A DNA stretch of 64,000 nt from positions 1,054,001 to 1,118,000 of the forward strand of contig OY843587.1 in NCBI GenBank assembly GCA_963692955.1. Reading direction: 5' to 3'. This DNA is from UBA5158 sp963692955. GTDB lineage: Bacteria; Pseudomonadota; Gammaproteobacteria; DSM-16500. The position numbers were made by a program, and so were the translations under genes. Every line of letters begins with the position of its first letter. The stretch's first letter is position 1. The notes under the pieces were generated by a model. That model saw only the letters and a list, made by a program, of their open reading frames with translations, searched no databases and had not been told where the DNA came from. Of the stretch, positions 34,718 through 44,246 are shown piece by piece.

Positions 34718-37201
34718 TTATGGACGCGGCAGCCAAGTAGGCGAAGCTTCATTCAACGGTGGTCTGCTGTCCTGAAGTAATTGCCGGCGTGACAGTAAAT
34801 AATTATCAAGCAAGCGAACGGCTTTTTTAAGTTGCTGGGCAGGTAAATTTTTATGTTTTTCCAAGTAATTGAGGATGGCCTGCTTGACGGCTTCTACATG
34901 TTCAATTGATTTGTTGTTTCGTAGTGACACTATCAACGGTTTAATCGTTTGATTGAATTCTGTTTTGGACGGTAAAAAGAAACCGATAGTACTCTGATGT
35001 TGAACCACGGAAATTTCTAAGTCTAATAATTTATTGATAAACTTAGCGGTTTGAAATGAAAAACTATCCAGCAACGATTTTATAAAATATATCTGCGTTT
35101 TATAGAATTCCGGTATAAATTTCTGATCTAAAGTATTGTGAATATTCAATGCTTGAATTAACAAATGTAACTTAATAGTATTATAACCGTTGATACTATT
35201 ATGCAGCATCAATAAATTCTCTATTTGGTAGCAGTGTATTTGCGTTATGACGATTGGTAGTTTTTGGATCGCGTCCGGAGAAAGTTGTTTCCACATCGCT
35301 TCAGCCTCGTTAAGACACTTAGCGGCTTGCTCATAGTTATAGATATTTTGGTAGTAAGAACATCTATTAATTGAAGTGTCTAACAAAGCGCTAAAGTAAA
35401 CATCTTTAAAAACGGGCACAGTGGCGGCGGCGCACATTCGTTTGATGTAATCAAAAAAATCAATAAAATCATCATGCGACATAGCCGCTTTTAAATAATC
35501 TCTCACAGCAAAGCTAAGTCCTATTTTAATCTCAGATACTGCTTCTACAATGTCAGCGGTCATTTGAATCGCTGGAATGCATACTAGCCACTCAAATGTT
35601 TTGTGAAAATGGTAGATCGTCACGCCGAGATCACTATTAATTGCTGCTTCGCCAATTTTAAAATGTAACAAAGCGGCTGAACGGTACAGACACATTGCTA
35701 GAATGGCTAATGGCTTTTGGTCAGTATCTTGAAACGCATAAGATCCAATAAATATCGTAAAATAACTTATCGCTTGGGTTAATAATTCCACGGTTTCTTG
35801 TATGCTATTATTTTTTGAAGAAAGAAAGGCTCGCTGATAGTTAAGGCGGATTAAAAACTTTTGACATTCAAAACCTGAAGTCAGCTTGATATTATCTTTA
35901 GAAAAAATCTCCAGGGAGCGATTGATAATTTCTATCTCTTCATTACTAAGTTTATGTATGAGGATTTCAATCATTCGTTTGCGAATATCAAAGTTAAATT
36001 TTTCTATTAAAAAAGATGCTTTCAACGCTTCACAGTATTTCAGCACTGCCTCAGTGCGATTTACTGGAAAGGTCTTTTGCGCGGTATAAAACAACATGAC
36101 GACGATTAATTGCCCTAATATACGCGAGGCTTTTACTTCTTGTGGATGGTGATGCGCATCCAATGCTTCATTATTTCTTTCCCAGGCAAGATGCAAATTG
36201 AGTAATGTAAATTGCAAATCGTCTTTCGTAAGCGAGTTTTTTACGTCGAGATACGTTGCTTTGACGATATTTCTGATAAGTTCAAGCTTTTGTGGAAATA
36301 ATTTGCCGTCCGTAGTCGGAATAATCTCGCTAGCGTCGTTAAAAAGTTTAAAGTTGCCGGGATTTGCTATAGCGTAGGTGTTAATGGTATTTAACAGCGT
36401 ATACAAATAATGATTTCTAAGTTTTTTAATTTTTGCATTAACCCTGCTGGAATGAATAGTTAGTATTTTGCGATAAGCCGACGCGAGTTTATATACCGCT
36501 GCCTCGATATCCTTATTCTCAATATTTTGCATACCTTCATTGAAGGCGCATGCCGCGATTCGACAAGTCATATCGGCATAGTTTTTTGAATAATCAGCGG
36601 CAGTATATAACGATGAGGTTTCTAATAATTTTAGCGCTTGTTTATAATAGTGCGCCGTTAACACCCAATTTTGAGCGATGAAATGTGTAGTGCCTTCGGT
36701 TATAAGTTCCGACCATTGCGCGCGTGCTGGGGTATAGTTTTTATCGGTAAGTTTTTTTTCTGGAAAGTTTCCGGCTCTTAATGTCAAAGTTTCATTGCGA
36801 TAAATTGAAACAGGCGGATTTACATCTTCTTCCAGTTGCGTAATGAAATCAGATTTTTCTGCCAGTGACAAAAATTCTGATTGCAACAGGGCGTCACCGC
36901 ATTGCATGTCATCAATTATTTGGCGCGCTAAATGAAAAGCGAATTGTTGCGTGGCAAAAAAATTCTCGGCGTAAAGTTTGTTAAGCCTAGCTATCAGGAC
37001 CCTACGAAAAGAAGCGTCAATACTTGTCGGATCGTTTAAGGCTTTTTTGACATAGACGCGATAATCATTAGCGATTTTCTGTTGCAGAGCAATTTCCGTG
37101 TTAGTCGCGTTACTTGATGTATGCGCTAACACTCTAGCGAAAAATCGGATGAAGACGTGATATTCCATTCCAGAATATGTGTTGACGTAATTTATAGGCA
37201 T
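34718..37201 (-). CDS. Large helical-repeat protein of unknown function
   Basis: An 827-residue soluble protein, almost all helix, with TPR-like helix pairs (for example A-Q-N-W-V-L-T-A-H-Y-Y-K-Q-A-L-K-L-L-E, about 171-189, and NYEQAAKCLNEAEAMWKQLS near 630-650). It begins MPINYVN, shared with the 383-residue protein. The C-terminal 60 residues are more basic (KKAVRLLDNYLLSRRQLLQ). It has the same size and texture as the 788-residue protein at 8596, so both may be a class of solenoid, perhaps effectors. There is no signal peptide or enzyme motif. Divergent from the next gene, with a 225-bp A/T-rich gap. Confidence 0.65.
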   Translation of the reverse strand: MPINYVNTYSGMEYHVFIRFFARVLAHTSSNATNTEIALQQKIANDYRVYVKKALNDPTSIDASFRRVLIARLNKLYAENFFATQQFAFHLARQIIDDMQCGDALLQSEFLSLAEKSDFITQLEEDVNPPVSIYRNETLTLRAGNFPEKKLTDKNYTPARAQWSELITEGTTHFIAQNWVLTAHYYKQALKLLETSSLYTAADYSKNYADMTCRIAACAFNEGMQNIENKDIEAAVYKLASAYRKILTIHSSRVNAKIKKLRNHYLYTLLNTINTYAIANPGNFKLFNDASEIIPTTDGKLFPQKLELIRNIVKATYLDVKNSLTKDDLQFTLLNLHLAWERNNEALDAHHHPQEVKASRILGQLIVVMLFYTAQKTFPVNRTEAVLKYCEALKASFLIEKFNFDIRKRMIEILIHKLSNEEIEIINRSLEIFSKDNIKLTSGFECQKFLIRLNYQRAFLSSKNNSIQETVELLTQAISYFTIFIGSYAFQDTDQKPLAILAMCLYRSAALLHFKIGEAAINSDLGVTIYHFHKTFEWLVCIPAIQMTADIVEAVSEIKIGLSFAVRDYLKAAMSHDDFIDFFDYIKRMCAAATVPVFKDVYFSALLDTSINRCSYYQNIYNYEQAAKCLNEAEAMWKQLSPDAIQKLPIVITQIHCYQIENLLMLHNSINGYNTIKLHLLIQALNIHNTLDQKFIPEFYKTQIYFIKSLLDSFSFQTAKFINKLLDLEISVVQHQSTIGFFLPSKTEFNQTIKPLIVSLRNNKSIEHVEAVKQAILNYLEKHKNLPAQQLKKAVRLLDNYLLSRRQLLQDSRPPLNEASPTWLPRP

Positions 37202-37426
37202 GTTTATACCAAATCGAATAGTTGAATTCTAATTTACTTAGTGGGTTAGACTATATTTATTGTTTTAATGTCTGAAAAGCGCTCATTATAGTCGAATCAA
37301 TCCAATTGCGCTAGTATTCGCCAATGCGGTATAGGTTGAATAATATACTAGCAACGCTGTCGTTAAGATTCCTTTAAGCTAGCTATTGTTACACTAAGCA
37401 TCAATTTATGTTTATGGGAAAACGTT

Positions 37427-38356
37427 ATGTTTCGAAAACCAGTAAATCGAAAAGCTGAAATTGCGATAAGTGTCTTCAAAGAATTTCTTAAAAGTCCAAT
37501 TTACTGTCAAGAAGCCAAAGCAGCAATAATGGCCGCGATCTTGAAGTTAGAAGTTGAACCGGAAGAAGGAATCGAGTTGTATATGGCGAAGTATATAAGC
37601 GGCGGCATCACCACGGCGCTCGCTTTGCATCAATATAAATATGGTACTTCAGCCAGTGATGTGCCTGTAGTGTCAACAGATCCTCACAACGAATTTTTCA
37701 ACGCTCCTTATTACTCGGAACCATTGGAAACCGTGACTCAGGGAATACCAAACATTGGAAACAACTTGGATCTTAATAAAATAATTTTGGAAACCGGCAA
37801 GAAAATTCTTGCTAACCAAATATCTTTCGATCAAAAAAAATTAACTTACCTTTTTCCTGATTTAACTGAGCATTTTGCAGTTATTGAAAACCGCCGACGT
37901 TTGGGCAACGCTAGTGACGCTAAGATGCCGTCTATAACGAAGCAGGTTTATAATAGATCTTTAGAGGCTATTAAAGCGCGGATCAGCGAAATATTTACGC
38001 CTTACTTTGATAATAATAAATTTCATATATTCAGTTATGGGCCGCATCACAAAACCCGGGCTAAGCAAGTACTTACCTCAATTGAAGCTGCTATAGATGT
38101 CGAGACGATTTTGTTGATTTTAGAAAATCAACAAAATGTTATGCAAGGTGTTTCAGGTATAGAAATTCCTTTGCAATTAAAAAATAGCGTCAGCCTAGAT
38201 CCGCGCTGGACTACGGCAGCTGCGATAAAAAATAAAGCTAAAAGTATAAATCAATCGGGTTATTTTGATATTTTGGTTAAGTCGATTCAATTTATCGAAA
38301 CTTGCGAGACTAAGAAAGAAAATCTTTATGAACAAGTATTGCGTCCAACAAGTTGA
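37427..38356 (+). CDS. Unknown protein with FHxFxxGxHxxRA-type C-terminal segment
   Basis: A 309-residue soluble protein. Residues 205-240 hold F-H-I-F-S-Y-G-P-H-H-K-T-R-A then helices ending L-E-N-Q-Q-N-V. Segments of this form, in which a Phe/His/Gly/His pattern precedes R-A and a helical pair, recur in my memory of Legionella proteins of unknown function, so a Legionellales-specific domain is possible but unproven. The C-terminus (E-T-K-K-E-N, then L-Y-E-Q-V-L) is Glu-rich, as in some type IV secretion signals. No signal peptide or membrane helix. A clear terminator follows. Confidence 0.6.
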   Translation: MFRKPVNRKAEIAISVFKEFLKSPIYCQEAKAAIMAAILKLEVEPEEGIELYMAKYISGGITTALALHQYKYGTSASDVPVVSTDPHNEFFNAPYYSEPLETVTQGIPNIGNNLDLNKIILETGKKILANQISFDQKKLTYLFPDLTEHFAVIENRRRLGNASDAKMPSITKQVYNRSLEAIKARISEIFTPYFDNNKFHIFSYGPHHKTRAKQVLTSIEAAIDVETILLILENQQNVMQGVSGIEIPLQLKNSVSLDPRWTTAAAIKNKAKSINQSGYFDILVKSIQFIETCETKKENLYEQVLRPTS

Positions 38357-38382
38357 TCTAAGCACCGCAAGATTAAGGCCTG

Positions 38383-38414
38383 GTGTTGGGTTGCTTTTAA
38401 CCCAACACACTTTT
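38383..38414. terminator. Rho-independent terminator shared by convergent genes
   Basis: Perfect 10-bp stem (GTGTTGGGTT / AACCCAACAC) with a 6-base loop, followed by ACTTTT on the plus strand and AAAAG on the other side of the loop. It lies between the stop codons of the 309-residue gene (+) and the outer-membrane barrel gene (-). Confidence 0.8.
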
Positions 38415-38419
38415 GGAAA

Positions 38420-39355
38420 TTAAAAAGTCCAACCGATATTCGCAGCGACAAAATAATTATTTAATGTTTGCGCGCCATTTAATTGTTGCACCACCGGTAT
38501 GCCAAAGCCGACTTGTAAAATTGCATTGTTTCTTCCATAAAACAGCGACGGTGTTAGGTAAATCGTATTGCCGCCTGAAGCTTGATTCATTAAACCGCTA
38601 TTGCGGTTTTTTGAACTATAATTTCCATCCGCTTCCACCATCCACGTTAACAACCATTTTTGCGCGACACTCGCGATATTGCGGCCAAAGCCGGCTTGAT
38701 AAACGTAACTATTGCCGCTGCGATCGCCGTTATGCGACGTTGAAATGTTTATCCCAGGGGAAACGAACCCTAGCCAATCGTTATAAGTGCGGTTAAACGT
38801 TAATCCCGCGAAATATGAAAATGCGTCGTTGCCGGTAGCCGGCGCAGATGTTGCTGGGGTGCTAGTCGGCAGCATGCCTGCAATCACAACGGTGGCTTGA
38901 TCCTCATAAGTTTTCGTAGACGTAGTATAGAAAGCATATTCATATTGCAGCGTGATATTCCCTAGCCCTTGCGACGAATAGCCGCCGCTGCGATAGTTAA
39001 GCGCTACCGGCGCGCTGACTAACAGGGAAGAATTATCGCTGATGCCATACACCGCGTAAGGTAAGAGATCTGTTAAGTGTTGATCGGGACCGTGAAAATA
39101 ATCGCTGTATAAATAAACTTGAAATTGATGTTTGTTAATAATGTTTTGGCCGAATGCGACGAATGGAGCTGGCTGCTGTGAAACTCGCAAAGCAAAATTA
39201 CCTGTTTGCGATGGCTCTTCAAAAGGACGTGACGTGACAGTTTGTTTGCGGTGAACAATATTATTGTTGTGATGTTTGTGCGTCGGGACTTCTGCATAAA
39301 CAGCAGCTGAGCAGCCTAACCACAATGCTAAGCCTTGCAACAAGATCCTTTTCAT
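38420..39355 (-). CDS. Outer-membrane beta-barrel protein
   Basis: A 311-residue protein; the start is placed at the ATG at 39355, where the signal peptide begins (MKRILLQGLALWLGCSAAVYA). A GGA box lies five bases before it. The mature part starts with a His-rich segment (THKHHNNN) then amphipathic strands typical of a barrel (QFQVYLYSDYF, LLPYAVYGISDNSSLLVSAPV, LQYEYAFYT) and ends in a Phe (YFVAANIGWTF), the usual C-terminal signal for the BAM machinery. The His-rich N-terminus may bind metal. The family is not recognised beyond this. Confidence 0.75.
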   Translation of the reverse strand: MKRILLQGLALWLGCSAAVYAEVPTHKHHNNNIVHRKQTVTSRPFEEPSQTGNFALRVSQQPAPFVAFGQNIINKHQFQVYLYSDYFHGPDQHLTDLLPYAVYGISDNSSLLVSAPVALNYRSGGYSSQGLGNITLQYEYAFYTTSTKTYEDQATVVIAGMLPTSTPATSAPATGNDAFSYFAGLTFNRTYNDWLGFVSPGINISTSHNGDRSGNSYVYQAGFGRNIASVAQKWLLTWMVEADGNYSSKNRNSGLMNQASGGNTIYLTPSLFYGRNNAILQVGFGIPVVQQLNGAQTLNNYFVAANIGWTF

Positions 39356-39427
39356 ATATATCCAATATGCCATTAACAGAGCGCTGATAATGACATATCG
39401 TCAAGGGTTTTAGAAGTATGCTAACGC

Positions 39428-39796
39428 TTAGGATCGGCGTAACGCGGGTGTCGTAACAGAACTACTGACTAAGCTCATCGCGCAAATACTTCCATTGGCT
39501 AAAACTTTCGAGACAAAAATATTTTTGTAATGATCATTAAGTCCATTAATTTGTTCCAGCGTTTGATGATTATAGGGTTCCGTCCGAATGTTTTGAATAT
39601 CGAATTGTGAATCTAACATCGCTACGCTCCCTGGCGTACCGGCAAGAATTAGTTTATGAATTTCTTCTAAATGCCGATTGTAATGTTTGCTTGGATGATT
39701 TTTATATTGAACCGCGGTGTAGATGGTGTTTGTTGTAACGTTACCAATAACAATAAGATTAGGTTTAGTGTTTGTAAACAAAGCACGGTTTCGCAT
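39428..39796 (-). CDS. Small protein of unknown function
   Basis: A 122-residue protein; the ATG at 39796 has GAGG eight bases upstream, which favours it over one ten codons earlier. Strand-like segments (PNLIVIGNVTTNTIYTAVQY) alternate with helices (HLEEIHKLILAG). No signal peptide or membrane helix. The tail (SLVSSSVTTPALRRS) is Ser-rich and basic. I do not recognise a family. It is 72 bp upstream of the barrel gene on the same strand, which allows a shared transcript. Confidence 0.55.
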   Translation of the reverse strand: MRNRALFTNTKPNLIVIGNVTTNTIYTAVQYKNHPSKHYNRHLEEIHKLILAGTPGSVAMLDSQFDIQNIRTEPYNHQTLEQINGLNDHYKNIFVSKVLANGSICAMSLVSSSVTTPALRRS

Positions 39797-39932
39797 GATG
39801 GATTCCTCTAAATATTTTATGGCCACAATATATCAGAATGGTTAGTTAGTGTCCACTAAAATGACACAAAAACTTCAAAACTACGCATATGCTATATACT
39901 ATTTAAAGGAGTTGTACTGAAAGGGAATTATC

Positions 39933-40754
39933 ATGCCGAATTCATTATATAGCCTGTCTGATTTATCTATTTTTTTCATCCTGGTGGCCGCCACCATTAC
40001 CATATCGATCCTAGCGGTTTTATTCGATAAGCATTTTGTTTTCGAAAAGCTGCGCTACAAAGATAATCCGACGATCGGCAGTATCAGTTCTTTGATCGGC
40101 ATTATTTACGGTGTGTTAGTAGGATTTGTCGCGCTTTATCTTATTAACAATCAAGATCACGCCAGCGTTGCGGTGCAACGTGAAGCGAGTGCGTCAGCGA
40201 ATATTTATGAAGGCAGTAAATGGCTGCCTGAGCCATATCAAACGCTTTTGCAAAAAGATATTACCCGTTATATTCAAACCGTCATTAACAAAGAATGGCC
40301 GCGCATGAGTAACTTTGAAACCGTGAGCCCCGACGGTGATTACATTATCGAAAAAATTTTAGCGGACCTCAAACCTTATGCTCCCGCCTCGACGTCGGAA
40401 GCTGTGAATTTACAAAATTTATTGACCTCCGCCAATTCATTGTATGACGCGCGTCACGCACGCATCGGGATTAGTTCCTCGCAACTCAGTCCAGAATTAT
40501 GGGAAGTTATCATGATTGGAACGATTTTGATTATCGCCATCAATTATGCGTTCCGCGTAAATTTTAGTTTACATTTATTCGCGACTTGCTCGTTCGCGGT
40601 GATGGCGGCATCCATGTTGTTTTTGCTGGTCACATTAGACCGGCCATTTCAGGGAGAATTTGTGGTGGGGCCGGGCGCGTTTCAACAAGTATTAAATTTA
40701 GAAAATGCCAGACCAGAACAAATCGCTGATGGGTTAAATATCCGCATAAAATAG
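39933..40754 (+). CDS. DUF4239 (bestrophin-like) membrane protein, copy 2
   Basis: A 273-residue protein with four membrane helices: one near 8-30, one near 52-70, and two near 190-235. The DUF4239 pattern appears as I-Y-G-V-L-V-G-F-V-A-L-Y-L-I-N-N then a V-Q-R-E-A-S-A-S-A-N-I-Y segment. It differs clearly from the copy at 28377, so the two are old paralogues. AAGGGA lies six bases before the ATG. Function is unknown. The following gene is 91 bp away. Confidence 0.8.
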   Translation: MPNSLYSLSDLSIFFILVAATITISILAVLFDKHFVFEKLRYKDNPTIGSISSLIGIIYGVLVGFVALYLINNQDHASVAVQREASASANIYEGSKWLPEPYQTLLQKDITRYIQTVINKEWPRMSNFETVSPDGDYIIEKILADLKPYAPASTSEAVNLQNLLTSANSLYDARHARIGISSSQLSPELWEVIMIGTILIIAINYAFRVNFSLHLFATCSFAVMAASMLFLLVTLDRPFQGEFVVGPGAFQQVLNLENARPEQIADGLNIRIK

Positions 40755-40845
40755 CTAAATTTCAATGGGTTGAGAACTTCTTAATACTTCCTTAATTTCC
40801 AGGCTTTATGATAGCTATTCTATATTAATTCAAAGGTCTAGCCCT

Positions 40846-42186
40846 GTGCGTAGTGCAAGAGATTTTTTAACCACTAAACTTCATTTCACTCCGAACCATG
40901 CGGCTAAAGTCTTGGCGAATTTGACGTTGAACCAAATTAAAGAAATTTCGACTTTGGAACCTATTTTTAAAAAATTCCAAGCGCTAATGCATGTGGTTGG
41001 CGAATATTCGTCGCAAGATAACGCGCTGTTAAATCTGGTCAGTTTGCTGAAAGAAAATAATGATCTTTACCAATTGAAAATATGGCATGTCATGAAATTA
41101 TTTAATACGCCGATTATTCTCGATGAAATTGTAGATGAGATCCGTAGCGGCCAAAAATTCGCTAGTGAAACGCTAGGCACCCGCCAGTGCGCGCACACAC
41201 AAAATGAAATTGTTTTCCACTTTAATAATATTATTGAAAAGGTTTTTCCCGGGGCGTATGCAATTAATTTAACCCGTGAGGAAATTGTAAGATTAGTGCC
41301 AGCGCTGCAAAGTTTACTTGAAATAATGAATGACCTTATGCACGCCATGAACCTTAACGCGAAAACTATTTTTATCCAAGTAATCAATTTGCTTGCTGAT
41401 CGCCAGCTTACGAATGTCATTCCAGAAAAATTCAAGGCGTCAATCTCTATGCTTAATTTAACTTCTGCTGTCACTGCAGAGCTATTAGGCAACATCATCG
41501 AACGCGCGCCTAACAATAGGCAAATAGCGGTTAATTTGACTGCGAAACTTGAAGAATTAGTGGCGATGGATAATGCAATAATAAAACAATGTAACCGCAT
41601 AAGTTATTGTGATTACGAAAAAAGAAACTTCATCCCGGTATTGCGCTTAAATTATTATTTTAATCCAGACGCCGCGCAAGCAAAGCTGGCCGGGAAATTA
41701 GAACAGCATATTATTGAAACCATCGACCGGCACGATGAATTTTGCTATTTAACTAAATATCCGCAATCAACCCATTTTCAACCGCAAAATAATTTAAGTT
41801 TTTTCAAAACGCAAGGCGTGATGAAATCGATTCATCAAAATTTATCAAACTATTTTACCACGTGTGATTTTAAGGATACGAAACCATTTTTATATTTCTT
41901 TTTGCCGAACGTGATCGAGCAGGTGGCGGCACCAGTGGCACTGATCACGGCGGAAGCGCACGCTGCTGATTTGCCATACCAGGATAAATTCACCGCACCT
42001 TTGTTGGCAGATGATGCCAATGGCCGCGAATATTTATTTCTGATCTTCATTGCTTTGATCTTGCTGTTACTAATGAAGAGGAAATATATTAAATCCGTCA
42101 AAAGCTCTATCGATTATGAATTATTGCCCGCTGAAGACGATTTAGAGTCTGATGATATTCATGCTAGGATTGGGGTTGGGATTTAA
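40846..42186 (+). CDS. Tail-anchored helical protein of unknown function
   Basis: A 446-residue protein with a GTG start; AAGGT lies eight bases upstream. It is mostly helical to residue 390, then a single hydrophobic helix (EYLFLIFIALILLLLMKRKY, about 400-419) and a short acidic tail. This is a C-terminal membrane anchor without an N-terminal signal, which suits insertion into a host or bacterial membrane after translation. No enzyme motif is seen. It is followed after 24 bp by the metallophosphoesterase gene, so they may be one transcript. Effector role is a guess. Confidence 0.6.
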   Translation: MRSARDFLTTKLHFTPNHAAKVLANLTLNQIKEISTLEPIFKKFQALMHVVGEYSSQDNALLNLVSLLKENNDLYQLKIWHVMKLFNTPIILDEIVDEIRSGQKFASETLGTRQCAHTQNEIVFHFNNIIEKVFPGAYAINLTREEIVRLVPALQSLLEIMNDLMHAMNLNAKTIFIQVINLLADRQLTNVIPEKFKASISMLNLTSAVTAELLGNIIERAPNNRQIAVNLTAKLEELVAMDNAIIKQCNRISYCDYEKRNFIPVLRLNYYFNPDAAQAKLAGKLEQHIIETIDRHDEFCYLTKYPQSTHFQPQNNLSFFKTQGVMKSIHQNLSNYFTTCDFKDTKPFLYFFLPNVIEQVAAPVALITAEAHAADLPYQDKFTAPLLADDANGREYLFLIFIALILLLLMKRKYIKSVKSSIDYELLPAEDDLESDDIHARIGVGI

Positions 42187-42210
42187 TACTCGACTCTTTT
42201 AAGGTTAACT

Positions 42211-43344
42211 ATGCGCTTTACGTTACGGATTTTGATTCTTACATTATTTTGTCTCTACGCCGTCTTCAAAGTTACAGAAATATGGCCATCTCACGTCCAG
42301 CTGGACGCCTTTTTCACGATCTTATGTTTTTTCCTGATGAATTCGTGGATCTTCATTTATCATGCGAAACCGACGCTAGTCGATAAACCTTGGTTTATGT
42401 TATTCGCCTGGTCAGGTTCGACGGTCATGGGGTTGTGGGCGACATTTATTTTGTTATCCATTCCTGTCGATGTTGTATTGTTAATTTATTATTTATTGCC
42501 TAATCATTCTGCGGGATTGTATGCGATCGCGCGGCAATTGAATTTTTCTATCGTGTTATTGTCGATAATGATCGTGATTTTTGGTTATATTGAAGTATTG
42601 CGCGGCCCAAAAATTAAAGCTATTAATATTAATGTACCTGACTTGCCAGTCGCTTTACAAAATTTTAAAATCGCGCAATTGAGTGATTTGCATATTGGCC
42701 CGACCATACGCAGAAAATATATCGAAAAAATAGTCCGCCGCACCAATACTCTCAAGCCTAATATTGTCGTGCTAACCGGCGATATCGCGGATGCGAACGC
42801 GGTTGATATCACGCTGGATTTGCAGCCCTTGCAAGACTTGAGTAACACTAACGGCAAATATTATGTGACGGGCAATCATGAATATTATTGGGACCCGGTG
42901 GGTCTCATGGATGCAATCAAACACCTTGGTTTTGAAGTGTTAGTGAATGATAACCGTATCATTCACATGGATGACGCAAAAATTTTAGTGGCTGGCATTC
43001 CCGACACGATAGGCGGAAAGTTTTTAGCCGGGCACACGCCTAACGTTGTGCAAGCCGTGCAGTGTGACGAAGCAACTGACTTCAAAATATTATTAGCGCA
43101 TCGGCCAGAGTTTTGTATTGAAGCGGAAAAAGTCGGATTTAATTTACAATTTTCCGGACACACGCATGGCGGGCAATTTTTTCCATTTAATTTTCTAGTG
43201 TCAATGGCGCATCAATATTATCGTAAGCTTAATAAACATGGCCGCTTATGGTTGTATGTTAATCCAGGCACTGGTTATTGGGGGCCCGCCAACCGTTTCG
43301 GTATTCCCGCGGAAATTACGTTGTTGACGTTACGCAAGTCATGA
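42211..43344 (+). CDS. Membrane-anchored metallophosphoesterase (YkuE/YaeI-like)
   Basis: A 377-residue protein: four membrane helices (about 5-130), then a calcineurin-like phosphoesterase domain (150-377). Metal ligands are D159/H161 (SDLHIG), D191 (GDIAD), N222/H223 (GNHEYY), H297 (HRPE), H317 and H319 (GHTHGGQ). Relatives with this layout hydrolyse UDP-2,3-diacylglucosamine or other phospholipid-linked groups; the substrate here is unknown. AAGG lies six bases before the ATG. It follows the tail-anchored gene closely and is convergent with a small membrane ORF. Confidence 0.9.
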   Translation: MRFTLRILILTLFCLYAVFKVTEIWPSHVQLDAFFTILCFFLMNSWIFIYHAKPTLVDKPWFMLFAWSGSTVMGLWATFILLSIPVDVVLLIYYLLPNHSAGLYAIARQLNFSIVLLSIMIVIFGYIEVLRGPKIKAININVPDLPVALQNFKIAQLSDLHIGPTIRRKYIEKIVRRTNTLKPNIVVLTGDIADANAVDITLDLQPLQDLSNTNGKYYVTGNHEYYWDPVGLMDAIKHLGFEVLVNDNRIIHMDDAKILVAGIPDTIGGKFLAGHTPNVVQAVQCDEATDFKILLAHRPEFCIEAEKVGFNLQFSGHTHGGQFFPFNFLVSMAHQYYRKLNKHGRLWLYVNPGTGYWGPANRFGIPAEITLLTLRKS

Positions 43345-43357
43345 GTTGTGGCCAGTT

Positions 43358-43513
43358 TCATACAAAAATCCCAAATAAATCGTTAACGATTAGCAATACA
43401 TAAAGCAAGATAGGAAGGAGGCCGATGATGGAAAGCGATAGATTGAATAAATTAATCTCCCCAGTCAAAGGCTCATTATAAGATTGGATGTCAAAATACG
43501 TTGCGGTTAGCAT
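43358..43513 (-). CDS. Small single-pass membrane protein (51 residues)
   Basis: The frame starts at an ATG at 43513 with AAAGGAG eight bases before it, a strong ribosome binding site that favours this over a longer upstream open frame. It has a polar N-terminal half (YFDIQSYNEPLTGE) and a membrane helix (LFNLSLSIIGLLPILLYVLL). No family is recognised. Small membrane peptides like this are often missed. The 262 bp upstream (to the DUF3429 gene) show no further gene. Confidence 0.5.
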   Translation of the reverse strand: MLTATYFDIQSYNEPLTGEINLFNLSLSIIGLLPILLYVLLIVNDLFGIFV

Positions 43514-43775
43514 GTTCTGGTCTCCTTTGTCTGAGCTGGCTTTAAAACCATTCGCACATACATGGTATGGTGAAGTCATAGCACTGAGGCATTGTCCATG
43601 AAGTAAATGTTGTATTCCCACCCAGGGATTAGACGGCCAGTCCGCCTCTTCACCATTTCTTCACCATTGAGATAAGGATAGGCGATTGTGGCATTGGACG
43701 CAAGTGGGATTTTCTGAATATCTAGCTTATGCAAACTAACTCGTTGATTTCATTGTGAAATAAAATTCTTTTCTG

Positions 43776-44246
43776 CTAAACCGAGTAAAGTAAAATTAGG
43801 ATTATCGCTATCGAGATTACAGATCTAAGCTGTAAATACCATTTTTCGACGACAGTATTTAAATACAAAACAAAATCTACGACCCAAAGCCCGATAAAAC
43901 CTAAAATAAGAACGATGAGTTTTTCACGTATGTAAGTATCATTAAATAACAATGTCCACGCGATCAAAGCGAAGGATACAGCGCTGACACAGGTACAAAA
44001 GGTAAAGGGGATAGAATAACAACGCCGGCACAACATCATTCCCCACTGCACGCCAGCGGTAAAGCTCATGATAATGCATGAATAAGCGATGAGGATATTG
44101 AGCCAATAATCTTGATTTTGTGTTTGGGTATGAAGATAGGTCAGTATAGCGAACGGCACATAACCTAAGAGGGTTAAGGTATAAAAAATAATTTTTTGTT
44201 GAATAGTTTTATTTTCTTCGATGGGTTTAGAATTTTTATATTGCAT
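43776..44246 (-). CDS. DUF3429 family membrane protein
   Basis: A 156-residue protein with about five membrane helices, matching DUF3429: L-G-Y-V-P-F-A-I-L-T near 32-41, then A-Y-S-C-I-I-M-S-F-T-A-G-V-Q-W-G-M, the most conserved helix in the family (about 54-70). Its function is not known; members are common in Proteobacteria. GAGGGA lies five bases before the ATG. Single gene unit, with 430 bp between it and the metallophosphoesterase gene, part of which is the small membrane ORF. Confidence 0.85.
   Translation of the reverse strand: MQYKNSKPIEENKTIQQKIIFYTLTLLGYVPFAILTYLHTQTQNQDYWLNILIAYSCIIMSFTAGVQWGMMLCRRCYSIPFTFCTCVSAVSFALIAWTLLFNDTYIREKLIVLILGFIGLWVVDFVLYLNTVVEKWYLQLRSVISIAIILILLYSV

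Noticed and set aside
43514..43775. Coding remains upstream of the 51-residue membrane ORF
   Set aside because: All frames are broken by stops and I could not match any to a family.
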